Shown: positions 16,371 through 25,645, counted from the stretch's first letter. The stretch: DNA of 64,000 bases from Bin80 sp965207565 (GCA_965207565.1 CBDBMQ010000009.1:496001-560000); one strand, 5' to 3'. Notes: generated by a model not told the origin, from the sequence alone. A program made the numbers and translations.

Positions 16371-18781
16371 TGTTGAGGTTTGTGCTGCACTTGACTTGGG
16401 TCACTGGCTTGATTTGGGGATTGCATTATGGTCCAGGTGGGATTGCATCACTGGGAAATCTGATTGACCCCGTGCGCGGGCTCTATCATAATGCGCGCAT
16501 AGCTGAGCACGATTCGAGGGAAGCAAAAGTTGTATCTGCACTGACCGGTAGCGTGACGATTGAGCGGGATGAGCGTGGGGTTCCCCATATTTTTGCCACC
16601 AGTGATAGGGACGCCATTGTTGCATTGGGATATGTCACCGCACAGGATCGGCTCTTTCAGATGGATTTTGTGAGCCGTGTTGCGGCAGGTCGGATGTCGG
16701 AAGTTTTCGGTCCAGGCTCAATAGAGACGGATAAATATTTACGGGCAACCGGAATGAACTGGGCGGCAAAGCAAATCACTCGGGCGCATGCTCAGGAGCA
16801 AAGTCATGACTATGATTTAATGACATGGTTTTCTGAGGGGGTCAATGCCTACATCAATGGTCTCTCCGATGCGGAGCGGCCATTCGAATTCAAATTATTT
16901 GGGTATGCTCCCGAGAGGCATACGCCACTACATGGGATCCTCCTGATGCAGTATTTCAATTTTGACCTGTCATTTGGATCAGATGAAATGGCCTATGGTT
17001 TGGCACAGGCTCGTTTGAGTCCTGAGGACTATGCTGAGCTATACCCGCGTTATGCCACACGCTACAAGCCAATCATTCCCTCAGAGGCGACGACTTCAAA
17101 GAAATCTTTCTCTGAGACAGGGAATACTTCCATGGCCTCGTCAGATGCATTGGCACTATTGAAGCGTATGCAGAGGACATTAAGGGATCATGGGATTGAG
17201 GGATATCAACCTTCCAAGGGATCAAACAACTGGGCGGTGGCAGGAGAGCGATCTACCACGGGTTCACCGATGCTGGCTGGAGATATGCATCTGGCTCTGA
17301 CGCTACCATCTATCTGGTATGAGGCGCATCTAGTCACCCCTTCCATGAATACATATGGTGTGCTCTCCCCAGGTGTGCCGCTGCTCGTGGAAGCGTTCAA
17401 CGATCACGTTTCCTGGGCCTACACGAACGCAAGACTAGATGGGATTGATCATTATTTACTCCGGTTAAGTGGAGATGAACGCAGCTATGAATTTGATGGA
17501 GATTGGATACCCTTACAAATGCTGCCGGATACAATTCATGTGAAAGGAAGGCAGGCAGTCATTGATACCCTAGCGTTATCTCATTTGGGGCCGGTTGTGA
17601 GGGATTCAAGTACTGCAGTTGCCATCAAGTGGGTGGCACATGAAAAAAATCACCTGATAACTGCCCTCTGGGAGATGAACCGTGCTAAAGATGCAGCTCA
17701 ATTGGATAGTGCATTACACAATTGGCATTCACCGGCCCAGAACATACTCTATGCAGATACCAAGGGGACGATTGGGATCCGGGTGGCCGGCGTTGCGCCG
17801 TTTCGCGGCTCCGGTCATGGGATCGGGTTTCTGGATGGAAGTACGAGTACCACAGAATGGGTTGGTAACGTCCCCTTTGAGGAGATGCCCAGTGCGGTGA
17901 ATCCCACTCGTGGATATCTTACATCCACCAATCAGCAGCCGACGACGGCAGATTATCCCTACTACCTGAATCATGACTGGCAGGCTGCATACCGTTCTTT
18001 ACGCATTGATACATTGCTTTCTGGCAAAAAGCAGCATAGCATTGAGGACATGAAAAATTATCAGGCGGATTTTTATGTTGGTCAGTATGATGCATTTGTG
18101 CCGCTGCTTAATTCCATACGTTCACTCTCGCCTCAGGCTGAAGCAGTCCGCAGTGCATTGACCGAATGGGATGGCTTTGCAGAAGGCGAAACGACTGGAC
18201 CACTTGCTTTACATGAGTATTTGATTGCTTTGAAACACCTCACATGGGACGAGCCCGTATTTATGGATCTTCCGGTGCCAAGTGAAACCGTCCTGCTAAC
18301 GCTACTGAATCGTGGGTCTAAATGGCTTGATATTCAGGAAACTCCGGTGATTGAGGATGCAGAGGCACTCATGGCTACGGCATTGGAAGAAGCGTCAAGT
18401 GCACTGCTGAGTCAGTATGGAGATGATTGGAGATGGACCTCACATCACCACATAATTTTTCAACATCTGACCCAAACTCCAGCACTGGATATGTTGTGGC
18501 GCGGACCGTACACTTATCCCGGTTATGACGAAACATTAGGTCCGGGGGATGGACTGGAAGTCACGCATGGTGCAAGTTGGCGTGTGGTCGTGGATTTTAG
18601 TTCCAGTCCTCCAGAGGGAATTGGGATATATGCTGGGGGGCAGAGTGGCAATCCACTTAGCCGATACTACGATCTTCAGATACAGGAGTATTTAAATTAC
18701 AATCATTATCCGCTACATAAACCTCGGAAGTCCGGTGAATTGGAATCCGTTTCATCCATCCTTGCACTAGAGCAGCAATGA
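16370..18781 (+). CDS. Penicillin acylase family hydrolase
   Basis: Ntn-hydrolase of 803 aa with a signal anchor (VLHLTWVTGLIWGLHYG). These enzymes are made as a precursor and self-cleave to expose an N-terminal Ser. That site is GSNNWAV with Ser285. The N-terminal VTIERDERGVPHIFA and the AQDRLFQMDFVSRVAAGRMSE block are family hallmarks. Targets of relatives include penicillin G, acyl-homoserine lactones and N-acyl peptides; no substrate can be inferred. ATG 16370 overlaps the ParA stop by 1 nt (TGATG), so translation is coupled; GTG 16367 is an alternative. Expected location periplasmic. Confidence 0.9.
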   Translation: MLRFVLHLTWVTGLIWGLHYGPGGIASLGNLIDPVRGLYHNARIAEHDSREAKVVSALTGSVTIERDERGVPHIFATSDRDAIVALGYVTAQDRLFQMDFVSRVAAGRMSEVFGPGSIETDKYLRATGMNWAAKQITRAHAQEQSHDYDLMTWFSEGVNAYINGLSDAERPFEFKLFGYAPERHTPLHGILLMQYFNFDLSFGSDEMAYGLAQARLSPEDYAELYPRYATRYKPIIPSEATTSKKSFSETGNTSMASSDALALLKRMQRTLRDHGIEGYQPSKGSNNWAVAGERSTTGSPMLAGDMHLALTLPSIWYEAHLVTPSMNTYGVLSPGVPLLVEAFNDHVSWAYTNARLDGIDHYLLRLSGDERSYEFDGDWIPLQMLPDTIHVKGRQAVIDTLALSHLGPVVRDSSTAVAIKWVAHEKNHLITALWEMNRAKDAAQLDSALHNWHSPAQNILYADTKGTIGIRVAGVAPFRGSGHGIGFLDGSTSTTEWVGNVPFEEMPSAVNPTRGYLTSTNQQPTTADYPYYLNHDWQAAYRSLRIDTLLSGKKQHSIEDMKNYQADFYVGQYDAFVPLLNSIRSLSPQAEAVRSALTEWDGFAEGETTGPLALHEYLIALKHLTWDEPVFMDLPVPSETVLLTLLNRGSKWLDIQETPVIEDAEALMATALEEASSALLSQYGDDWRWTSHHHIIFQHLTQTPALDMLWRGPYTYPGYDETLGPGDGLEVTHGASWRVVVDFSSSPPEGIGIYAGGQSGNPLSRYYDLQIQEYLNYNHYPLHKPRKSGELESVSSILALEQQ

Positions 18782-19266
18782 ACCCAATGATCGGGATATA
18801 AATGTGTATACAGATGAATTTGTCCACCTGGGCTTGTTTGCTTTCTGGATCTTTTGGGCACGGACATTTCATTGGATCGAATCGCTTTCCCAGAGCATTC
18901 GAATAGGGCTACATACATGCCATTCCCGAGACTTGTACAAATTTCTTCGTCGTACAGCGCTACGCCAAACGTGAATCTGTCAGGAGGGCAGCCTTGATCT
19001 CGCGTAGCCTTTTGAAGTCAGACCGAAGATTGCCAGCTTCAACATCATCAGACTGTTGGGGTTACTTCGACTAATCGCCAGAAATAACCCCAGAGGGTAC
19101 AGATCTACTTCATGAAGATGTCCCTTTTGCATTCAATTGTCGTGGATTATTCGCACACCGATCCGGCCATTCTTTAGTGACTGTGGCAATTTTTAGTATT
19201 TTGATGGATCTTCCGAAGGCGATCACTCGCCAAACTATCGGATCAACCAATTGACTGACACAGATT
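18782..19266. other. Gap of 485 bp, mostly featureless
   Basis: No supported gene. The one structure seen is an inverted repeat at 19057-19092 (listed separately). Small open frames on both strands look like chance. The promoter of the transporter gene at 19267 should lie at the right end, but no good -35/-10 pair was identified. Confidence 0.4.
19057..19092. repeat. Intergenic hairpin, 12-bp stem
   Basis: TGGGGTTACTTC at 19057-19068 pairs with GAAATAACCCCA at 19081-19092, one mismatch, 12-nt loop. No T-run follows, so a simple intrinsic terminator is unlikely; it could be a protein-binding site or an mRNA end-protecting hairpin. Confidence 0.6.
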
Positions 19267-20766
19267 ATGGACAGTAGTACACAGCGCTTTACGTCCCGGT
19301 GGGGAATGCTTTTAACCGTTCTAGGTATGGCCGTTGGGACGGGGAATATCTGGAGATTTCCTCGAATCGCGGCTACGAACAGTGGAGATGATGGTGCAGG
19401 GGCGTTTCTTGTAGCGTGGCTCGTTTTCTTGTTCATATGGAGTATCCCCCTCATCATTGCAGAGTATGCACTGGGACGGAAAGGGCGGCTGGGGGTGATT
19501 GGGACGTTCACCAAGCTTGCAGGAGATCGCTATAGCTGGATGGGTGCCTTCTGTGTTTTTGTTGCGGCAGCCATTTTATTTTATTATACAGTCGTAGCCG
19601 GGTGGTGTATCTACTATCTCGGGCGAATGGTTTTCCTTGGGCCAGATCTCACGTATGAGGCTGCGCAGGGTGCCTGGGATGGCTTCCAGAGCAGTTATTT
19701 CCCGATATTTTTTCATGTGCTTGTGATTGGAGTGGGGGCCTGGGCAGTGTGGAAGGGTGTTGGACGAATTGAGCGGGTGAATAAAATCTTAGTCCCAACA
19801 CTTCTGGTGATTGTATTGATCGCATTGGTGCGAACCTTCTTCCTAAATGGTGCAGGCGAAGGCATCCAATTTTTGTTTACCCCCGACTGGCCTACATTGT
19901 CGCAACCCAAAATATGGCTTGAAGCCCTGACGCAGAATGCCTGGGATACAGGGGCAGGGTGGGGGCTGGTGCTTACTTATGGGGCCTACATGCAGAGCAG
20001 GCATGGGGTTGTTCAGAATGCATTTATCACCGGTGTCGGAAACAATACGGTTTCCCTCTTTGCTGCAACCATTGTATTTGGGACTGTGTTTGCAATTCTT
20101 GGCCAGGAGATGTCCCGCCCAGAGGTACTTGAAGTCATGCGTACCAGTGGACCTGCTGCCACTGGGCTTACTTTCATCTGGATGCCGCAACTGTTTGCAA
20201 AAATGCCGGCTGGAAGCACTCTGGCGATTCTATTTTTCCTAGGTCTGTCCTGTGCAGCAATTAGCTCACTGATTTCCATGATTGAAATGGTTGTGCGCTC
20301 CGTAACGGATTTTGGTGTCAACCGATCACATGCAATTATGGGAGTTTCCATTGTCTCTATGGTTTTGGGGATTCCATCTGCGATCAATCTTGGGTTTTTT
20401 GAAAATCAGGATTTTGTTTGGGGATTGGCATTGATCATTTCGGGAGCTTTCATGGCTACTCTGGTAATTCGCCAAGGAGTTCGATCGTTCCGTGAGAAAG
20501 AAATTGATAACATGGTGGGAGATTGGAATTCTGGCAGGCCATGGGATATTCTGTTGAATTACGTTGTACCACTCTCGGCGTGCGTGTTATTAGGCTGGTG
20601 GTTATGGTTGTCCGTAACGGTTTATGCTCCCGATACCTGGTATAATCCGACGGATCCGTTTAGCCTGATGACGTGCATTATACAATGGGGAGTCGTGATC
20701 ACGATATTGCTGATCCTGAATCGCTCTATGGCAAAGCGTATTCGTTCAACCAATAATTTGGCATGA
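19267..20766 (+). CDS. Sodium-dependent transporter, NSS/SNF family
   Basis: A 499-aa secondary transporter of the neurotransmitter:sodium symporter family (LeuT fold). The first helix has the diagnostic GMAVGTGNIWRFPRIA (18-33), whose unwound GxGNxWRFP contacts Na+ and substrate. Eleven to twelve hydrophobic segments follow, including GTVFAILGQEMSRP. Bacterial members take up amino acids such as Leu, Trp, Tyr or Met. Inner membrane. No metabolic neighbour reveals the substrate; the next gene is a redoxin-like protein 39 bp downstream. Confidence 0.92.
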   Translation: MDSSTQRFTSRWGMLLTVLGMAVGTGNIWRFPRIAATNSGDDGAGAFLVAWLVFLFIWSIPLIIAEYALGRKGRLGVIGTFTKLAGDRYSWMGAFCVFVAAAILFYYTVVAGWCIYYLGRMVFLGPDLTYEAAQGAWDGFQSSYFPIFFHVLVIGVGAWAVWKGVGRIERVNKILVPTLLVIVLIALVRTFFLNGAGEGIQFLFTPDWPTLSQPKIWLEALTQNAWDTGAGWGLVLTYGAYMQSRHGVVQNAFITGVGNNTVSLFAATIVFGTVFAILGQEMSRPEVLEVMRTSGPAATGLTFIWMPQLFAKMPAGSTLAILFFLGLSCAAISSLISMIEMVVRSVTDFGVNRSHAIMGVSIVSMVLGIPSAINLGFFENQDFVWGLALIISGAFMATLVIRQGVRSFREKEIDNMVGDWNSGRPWDILLNYVVPLSACVLLGWWLWLSVTVYAPDTWYNPTDPFSLMTCIIQWGVVITILLILNRSMAKRIRSTNNLA

Positions 20767-20805
20767 TATCTGCTTAAATGGATAGTGAACCACAATGATA
20801 GAATC

Positions 20806-21354
20806 ATGTATCGACTAATTCTTCTCACTGTAAGTCTACTACCTAGTGTGGTTGCAGCACAGGTATCAGTTGGTGGTGTAATACCGGATGTAGCACTTCA
20901 AAATATGCGTGGTGGTGACACTTCGACCCACGCACTTTTTGGAGTTCAGGGTGCTGTCTTTGTGTTTTGGAGCAATGACTGTAACTGGACGGATCAGTAT
21001 GAATCCCGCGTTGAGGCCCTGAACACGGCAAGTATTCCGGTAATTTTGGTGAACAGCAATGATGCATCGGTTTTCCCGAAAGAGGCGGAGCCTGGAAAGC
21101 AATACGATGTGGCATATGTTCGTGATTTCGGGGGGCGTTTGGCTAAAACCCTGGGTGCTGAGAGAACCCCGCATGTATTTGTCTTTGATCGCGAAAAAGC
21201 ACTTATCTATGCAGGTGGGATTGATGATTCACCTGCCGATGCGCAGGAAGTACAGGCAGCTTGGTTTCAAGATGCCATTGAACAACTCTACAGTGGGCAA
21301 CCTGTGAGTGTTTCCTCAACGCAATCGTTCGGTTGCCGGATCAAGCTACCGTGA
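20806..21354 (+). CDS. Secreted thioredoxin-fold (redoxin-like) protein
   Basis: From ATG 20806 the product is 182 aa, with a signal peptide (MYRLILLTVSLLPSVVAAQ) and an AhpC/TlpA-like fold: IPDVALQNMRGG, then FVFWSNDCNWTDQYESRV, then HVFVFDREKALIYAGGIDD. The active-site region has one Cys (NDCNWT) rather than a CxxC pair, so a peroxiredoxin-like or thiol-binding role is more likely than disulfide exchange. A GTG at 20785 is a less likely start because it would precede the signal peptide. The stop overlaps the next gene (GTGA), so it is operonic with the LuxE-like protein. Confidence 0.78.
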   Translation: MYRLILLTVSLLPSVVAAQVSVGGVIPDVALQNMRGGDTSTHALFGVQGAVFVFWSNDCNWTDQYESRVEALNTASIPVILVNSNDASVFPKEAEPGKQYDVAYVRDFGGRLAKTLGAERTPHVFVFDREKALIYAGGIDDSPADAQEVQAAWFQDAIEQLYSGQPVSVSSTQSFGCRIKLP

Positions 21355-22286
21355 CGATTGCGGAAATAGAAGCCCGGTTCACGAGGCTGAATCGTGAGGG
21401 GAATGCTTTTGCTGAGATAGAGCAGGTACTGGAGACCTACCAGAGGACGCATTGCGAGGTCTATCGGCGCTTTGGAGAGAAGCATCTGCCGGTGTTAGCA
21501 TTCAAACACGCCGAAATTGCAACATTCCCGGTTTCGGAAGCAGAGCGGATATTTATGAGCAGCGCGACAGGGAGTGGCCCTCGAAGTCGACATTTTGTGC
21601 GTAGGCTAGCCGTGTATGAAGCTTCTGTGTGTGCAGCCTTTGAAGCGGTGTTTGGGAAGGGACCATACACGATTTGGGCTCATTTACCGGGGTATTCTAC
21701 CGAGTCCTCTCTCGTTTGCATGCTGAAAATTCTCATTCAGCGGTATGGGGATGAGAGAAGTCAGTTCTTCTTAGCTGATGAGCCTCCCATTACTCCAGAT
21801 ACCACTTCTCCATTAGTGCTCTTTGGGGCGGCATTTGGTCTCTTGGACCTGATTAAAGCAGGTCCTTGGCAGTTGCCTCAAAGTGCACGGATTGTGGAAA
21901 CCGGTGGGATGAAGACCTATCAACGCGAGATTGTCCGGAGGGAACTGCATACGCGTTTAGCGGAAGGGTTTGGTATTCAAGAAGATCAGGTCTGGAGCGA
22001 GTATGGCATGTGTGAACTCCTGAGTCAAGCCTATGCCCAAGGTGGGCCCGTGTACACGCCTCCACCATGGATGCATGTTCAGATCGTTGATCCATATGAT
22101 CCAAAACAGATGCTGCCTGATGGGCGGCCTGGGCTTATTGCAATCACCGATTTGGCAAACATGCATACGGTTTCCAGTATTCTCACAGAGGATCTGGGAG
22201 TGAGTCATAGAGGAGGCTTTGAAGTTTTGGGGCGTTTCCCAGGAAGTGCACTCAGGGGATGCAATTTTTTGTTGGAGAGTGTATGA
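21351..22286 (+). CDS. LuxE/PaaK-like acyl-protein synthetase
   Basis: Adenylate-forming enzyme of the LuxE group, about 311 aa. LuxE activates a fatty acid with ATP and passes it as a thioester to LuxC, which reduces it to aldehyde. Visible motifs are FMSSATGSGPRSRHFVR (P-loop-like Ser/Thr/Gly stretch), VETGGMKTYQREIVRRE and VWSEYGMCELLSQAY (the acyl-adenylate YGMTE-like motif). Start GTG 21351 overlaps the redoxin stop by 4 nt (GTGA); TTG 21333 is another option. Its expected partner, a LuxC-like reductase, lies 4.1 kb away at 26409 on the same strand, across a duplicated insert. Confidence 0.78.
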   Translation: MTIAEIEARFTRLNREGNAFAEIEQVLETYQRTHCEVYRRFGEKHLPVLAFKHAEIATFPVSEAERIFMSSATGSGPRSRHFVRRLAVYEASVCAAFEAVFGKGPYTIWAHLPGYSTESSLVCMLKILIQRYGDERSQFFLADEPPITPDTTSPLVLFGAAFGLLDLIKAGPWQLPQSARIVETGGMKTYQREIVRRELHTRLAEGFGIQEDQVWSEYGMCELLSQAYAQGGPVYTPPPWMHVQIVDPYDPKQMLPDGRPGLIAITDLANMHTVSSILTEDLGVSHRGGFEVLGRFPGSALRGCNFLLESV

Positions 22287-22579
22287 AAATTCAAGGAATC
22301 ATTCGGAGTGAGCCATAGGTCGGTTGACATTGAGTGCCAGATAGGGGGGTGTCCCATCTTCAGCAAGTAAGCCAGCGATCAAAAAATCTTTTCCATAATG
22401 CGGTTATCAGTTAAGCAATCTCTGACATGGCTTTGTCAGGGCAAATTAGGTGCATGACTTTCATCATCTCCGTCATTCAGGAAGTCATGGTGTTACATAC
22501 AGCATTGTAAGGTGGCGGTGATGGAATCCCCCTAAGAATTCAAGCATTATGAAACTGCGGTTGTGGTTGATTTCCTGTG

Positions 22580-22608
22580 TTGACAACAGTGAAAATATTT
22601 TGTATACT
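22580..22608 (+). promoter_or_regulatory. Near-consensus sigma-70-type promoter
   Basis: TTGACA at 22580-22585 and TATACT at 22603-22608 are separated by exactly 17 bp. The predicted start site near 22615 lies about 30 nt before ATG 22644, the likely original start of the first small Cys-protein gene. The rest of the 22287-22643 gap holds no supported gene. The promoter lies outside the duplicated unit, so the second copy has no equivalent and must rely on read-through. Confidence 0.7.
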
Positions 22609-22643
22609 CGAGTTTCACATTTCAAATTCAGACACCCAAAATC

Positions 22644-22920
22644 ATGACAAGTAGAACTAAAGTACTGATTCGTTCGCGTTATCGTAATCATGGTCCTGTC
22701 ACTTTTCGCTTATACTGGCGGCGAATTGCTTGATAGAGCTACAGCTACCGCTGAGACGGTATTCTGTGAGCAAGATAGGTGCGTACGTCTTTATATTGCA
22801 GGTTATTGCGCCGACGCTCGAGGCTCTCAAACGGGCTGTAATATGGTAGGAGGCCAATGTGAAAATTATGTATGCTCAGGTGGTGGGCCTAGCGATGGGA
22901 AAGGCCCAATTTTTCAGTAG
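22644..22920 (+). pseudogene. Small secreted Cys-rich (NVEALA-like) protein, copy 1, N-terminal frameshift
   Basis: The body (ATG 22690 onward, 76 aa) has Cys in VFCEQDRCVRLY, GYCADAR, TGCNM, GQCENYVC and ends GPIFQ. The frame upstream of 22690 meets TGA at 22666. ATG 22644 is one base out of frame; dropping one base near 22664-22667 gives a smooth basic-hydrophobic leader beginning MTSRTKV and running into VRVIVIMVLSLFAYTGG. So copy 1 looks frameshifted in its leader, though a short product from ATG 22690 is possible. It precedes a six-bladed propeller gene, the layout seen for NVEALA-family peptides in Bacteroides. Role unknown; perhaps an exported signal or adaptor peptide. Confidence 0.55.
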
Positions 22921-24156
22921 TTCTGCACTACAAATGCCCACGTCTTCCGTCTCACATAAATTTGTGGACATTTTCCACTGTATGGGCTGGTGTGTTGCAG
23001 TAGCAGTTACAACCATTTTTTTCCATGGAGTGGGAAAAGCCCAAACTGTGATTCACCCAACAAAAGAGAATATTCCGGTTTCCTCTGACCCTCGTTTCGA
23101 GTTGAGGCATGAGGTTGACGGAGCTGATTTTTGGCACTGGAATTCGTCGAGTATTTCAGAGATTGGGGTTAATGAGGGTGATGATTCCCAGATGATCGGC
23201 GTGGTATTTGACCTGGAGACGGACCAAGAAGGAGCCGTTTATTATTTGGACCTGATCCTGGAGGAGGTTCGTGCATATGATTACGAAGGTAATTGGATTG
23301 GCAATGTGGCGAATCCTGGAATCGGTCCAGGGGAACTTGAAAGTCCCCTCGGCTTGCTTGTTATTCCAGATAGTAATCAGATAATTGTTGCAGATCAGAT
23401 GACCAATCATGTTTTTGAGCGTAATGAGGCAACATTTGAGTTGGTGTCAACGCAGCGCCCTAAGTATCCTAGTTCAAACGGGCAATTATGTGTGATGAAT
23501 GGGCACTACTATTTGGCATTTTATGATATGTCTATCCCCGCCTCTGAACAGAAAATCGTCCACAAATACACTCTGGATGGTGAGTGGGTGACTTCTTTCA
23601 GGGAGCCGTATGCCTATGATAATCCGTTATTCGTATCTAAATTTGTCTCCGAGACGTTTATTGCATGTAATCCAGAGCATAATACCATTGCGGTACTCAC
23701 AAATCACATTCCAGCGATGACGGGCTACTCAGATCAGGGAGAACAGCTGTGGCAAGTCACCTTTCCCGATTATCGGCCGGATGTGGTAGAAGAACGAGTG
23801 TTTGATGGGAGGGTACATAGTACTTTGATGTTTGAAGCTGGCACTTCCGTGTTTCGGTCATTGTTTTCCGATGGTGAGTATTTCTATGTGACCTATGTTT
23901 TTGGCAAAAAAGCTTCAGGACCGTTCCATAGAGTACGGTTTTCGGAAAGCCATGCATTCAGGGTGAATGCTCATTCTGGACTGGGTGTTTATTTGGGAGC
24001 CGCCGGACCGGAGATAGGGGAATTATTGGTGGCTATGGATGAGGAGTATCGCTTTACCGTCACAAAAAATTCGGGATTCCCACAGATTCGGATACACAGT
24101 TTTCGATAAAATTCGGAAATGTCACCAGTTCACTAAAGGATGGGCTTTGGAAGTAT
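22671..24156. repeat. Tandem duplication, unit 1 (1486 bp)
   Basis: Begins CGTTCGCGTTATCG and ends with GGGCTTTGGAAGTAT. It carries one small Cys-protein gene and one propeller gene. Unit 2 follows directly (24157-25645). Identity is high along the units but falls in the propeller C-terminal region. Confidence 0.92.
22934..24109 (+). CDS. Six-bladed beta-propeller protein, copy 1
   Basis: Secreted protein of about 391 aa from ATG 22934, with a leader containing WCVAVAVTTIFFHGVGKAQ. The repeats have NHL/TolB-like strands (GVVFDLETDQEGAVYYLDL, VRAYDYEGNWIGN, GPGELESPLGLLVIPD, IIVADQMTNHVFER), as in BF3164-like propellers of Bacteroidota. Such proteins are usually periplasmic or surface ligand binders. 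The start is inferred from alignment with copy 2; there is no clear ribosome-binding site. The frame is also open upstream (from 22859), but that segment lies inside the small gene. Over about 390 residues the two copies are nearly identical except 290-370, where charged residues differ. Confidence 0.78.
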   Translation: MPTSSVSHKFVDIFHCMGWCVAVAVTTIFFHGVGKAQTVIHPTKENIPVSSDPRFELRHEVDGADFWHWNSSSISEIGVNEGDDSQMIGVVFDLETDQEGAVYYLDLILEEVRAYDYEGNWIGNVANPGIGPGELESPLGLLVIPDSNQIIVADQMTNHVFERNEATFELVSTQRPKYPSSNGQLCVMNGHYYLAFYDMSIPASEQKIVHKYTLDGEWVTSFREPYAYDNPLFVSKFVSETFIACNPEHNTIAVLTNHIPAMTGYSDQGEQLWQVTFPDYRPDVVEERVFDGRVHSTLMFEAGTSVFRSLFSDGEYFYVTYVFGKKASGPFHRVRFSESHAFRVNAHSGLGVYLGAAGPEIGELLVAMDEEYRFTVTKNSGFPQIRIHSFR

Positions 24157-24406
24157 CGTTCGCGTTATCGTAATCATGGTCCTGTCACTTTTCGCTTACA
24201 CTGGTGGCGAATTGCTTGATAGAGCTATAGCTAGCGCTGAGACGGCATTCTGTGAGGAAGATAAGTGCGTACGTCTTTATATTTCAGGTTATTGCCTTGA
24301 CGCTTCAGGCTCTAAAACGGGCTGTAATATGGTCGGAAGCCAATGTAAAAATTATGTATGCCCAGATGGTGGGCTTAGCGATGGGAAAGGGCCAATTTTT
24401 CAATAG
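24140..24406 (+). CDS. Small secreted Cys-rich (NVEALA-like) protein, copy 2, chimeric start
   Basis: An 88-aa product whose first residues MGFGSI come from the end of duplication unit 1, not from the ancestral gene; homology with copy 1 begins at VRVIVIMVLS. The ATG and its AAAGG upstream are the same bases that begin the thioredoxin-like gene at 25629. So the duplication joined a start site from the downstream gene to this frame and gave it a usable hydrophobic leader. Cys pattern as in copy 1 (FCEEDKC, GYC, GC, QCKNYVC). Homologous inner ATG is at 24176. It lies just before propeller copy 2. Confidence 0.68.
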   Translation: MGFGSIVRVIVIMVLSLFAYTGGELLDRAIASAETAFCEEDKCVRLYISGYCLDASGSKTGCNMVGSQCKNYVCPDGGLSDGKGPIFQ

Positions 24407-25645
24407 TTCTGCACTACAAATGCCCACATCTTCCGTGTCACATAAATTCGCGGACATTTTTCGCTGTGTGGGCTGGTGTGTTGCAGTAGCAGTTACAACC
24501 ATTTTTTTCCAGGGAGTGGGAAAAGCCCAAACTGTGATTCACCCAACAAAAGAGAATATTCCGGTTTCTTCTGACCCTCGTTTTGAGCTGAGACATGAGG
24601 TTGACGGAGCTGATTTTTGGCACTGGAATTCGTCGAGTATTTCAGAGATTGGGATGAATGAGGGGGATGATTCCCAGATGATCGGCGTGGTATTTGACTT
24701 GGAGACGGACCAAGAAGGAGCCGTTTATTATTTGGACCTGATCCTGGAGGAGGTTCGTGCATACGATTACGAAGGTAATTGGATTGGCAATGTGGCGAAT
24801 CCTGGAATCGGTCCAGGGGAACTTGAAAGCCCCCTCGGCTTGCTTGTTATTCCAGATAGTAATCAGATAATTGTTGCAGATCAGATGACCAATCATGTTT
24901 TTGAGCGTAATGAGGCAACATTTGAGTTAGTGTCAACGCAGCGCCCTAAGTATCATAGCTCAAACGGGCAATTATGTGCGATGAATGGGCACTACTATCT
25001 AGTATTTTATGATATGTCTATCCCCGCCTCTGAACAGAAAATCATCCACAAATACACTCTGGATGGTGAGTGGGTGACTTCTTTCAGGGAGCCGTATGCC
25101 TATGATAATCCGTTATTCGTATCTGAATTTGCATACGAAACATTTATTGCATGTAATCCAGAGCATAACACCATTGCAGTACTTACAAATCACATTCCAG
25201 CGATGACCGGCTACTCGGATCAGGGAGAACAGCTGTGGCAAGTTACCTTTCCCGATTATCGGCCGGATGTGGTGAAAGAATATGTGAGAGATGGGACGAT
25301 ATACAGTCGTGTAATGTTTGAAGTCGGCACTTCCACATTTAGTAGATCATTGATTTCCGATGATGAGTATTTCTATGTGACCTATGTTTTTCGCAAAAAA
25401 GCCTCAGGGTTATTCCGAGAAGTAGATTATTCAGAAAGCCACGTGTTCAGGGTGAATGCTCATTCTGGACTAGGTATTTATCTGGGGGCTGCCGGACCTG
25501 AAACAGGGGAAATATTGTTTGCTGTAGATGGAGGGTATCGCTTTACTGTTACAGAAAATTCTGGATTCCCACAGATTCGGATACACAGTTTTCGATAAAA
25601 TTCGGAAGTGTCACTAGTTCACTAAAGGATGGGCTTTGGAAGTAT
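24157..25645. repeat. Tandem duplication, unit 2 (1489 bp)
   Basis: Second copy of the 22671-24156 unit in direct orientation, starting at the same CGTTCGCG and ending GGGCTTTGGAAGTAT. No spacer, terminal inverted repeats or transposase; this fits unequal recombination or replication slippage with little homology at the ends. Confidence 0.92.
24420..25598 (+). CDS. Six-bladed beta-propeller protein, copy 2
   Basis: A 392-aa counterpart of the protein at 22934, with the same signal segment (WCVAVAVTTIFFQGVGKAQ) and propeller strands. Most differences cluster in the last third (VKEYVRDGTIYSRVMFEVGTS versus VEERVFDGRVHSTLMFEAGTS), which may be a ligand-contact region or simple drift. Frame intact. 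Likely exported to the periplasm or surface together with the small Cys protein encoded just upstream. The frame is open upstream to 24252, but that part overlaps the small gene and is rejected as coding. Confidence 0.78.
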   Translation: MPTSSVSHKFADIFRCVGWCVAVAVTTIFFQGVGKAQTVIHPTKENIPVSSDPRFELRHEVDGADFWHWNSSSISEIGMNEGDDSQMIGVVFDLETDQEGAVYYLDLILEEVRAYDYEGNWIGNVANPGIGPGELESPLGLLVIPDSNQIIVADQMTNHVFERNEATFELVSTQRPKYHSSNGQLCAMNGHYYLVFYDMSIPASEQKIIHKYTLDGEWVTSFREPYAYDNPLFVSEFAYETFIACNPEHNTIAVLTNHIPAMTGYSDQGEQLWQVTFPDYRPDVVKEYVRDGTIYSRVMFEVGTSTFSRSLISDDEYFYVTYVFRKKASGLFREVDYSESHVFRVNAHSGLGIYLGAAGPETGEILFAVDGGYRFTVTENSGFPQIRIHSFR

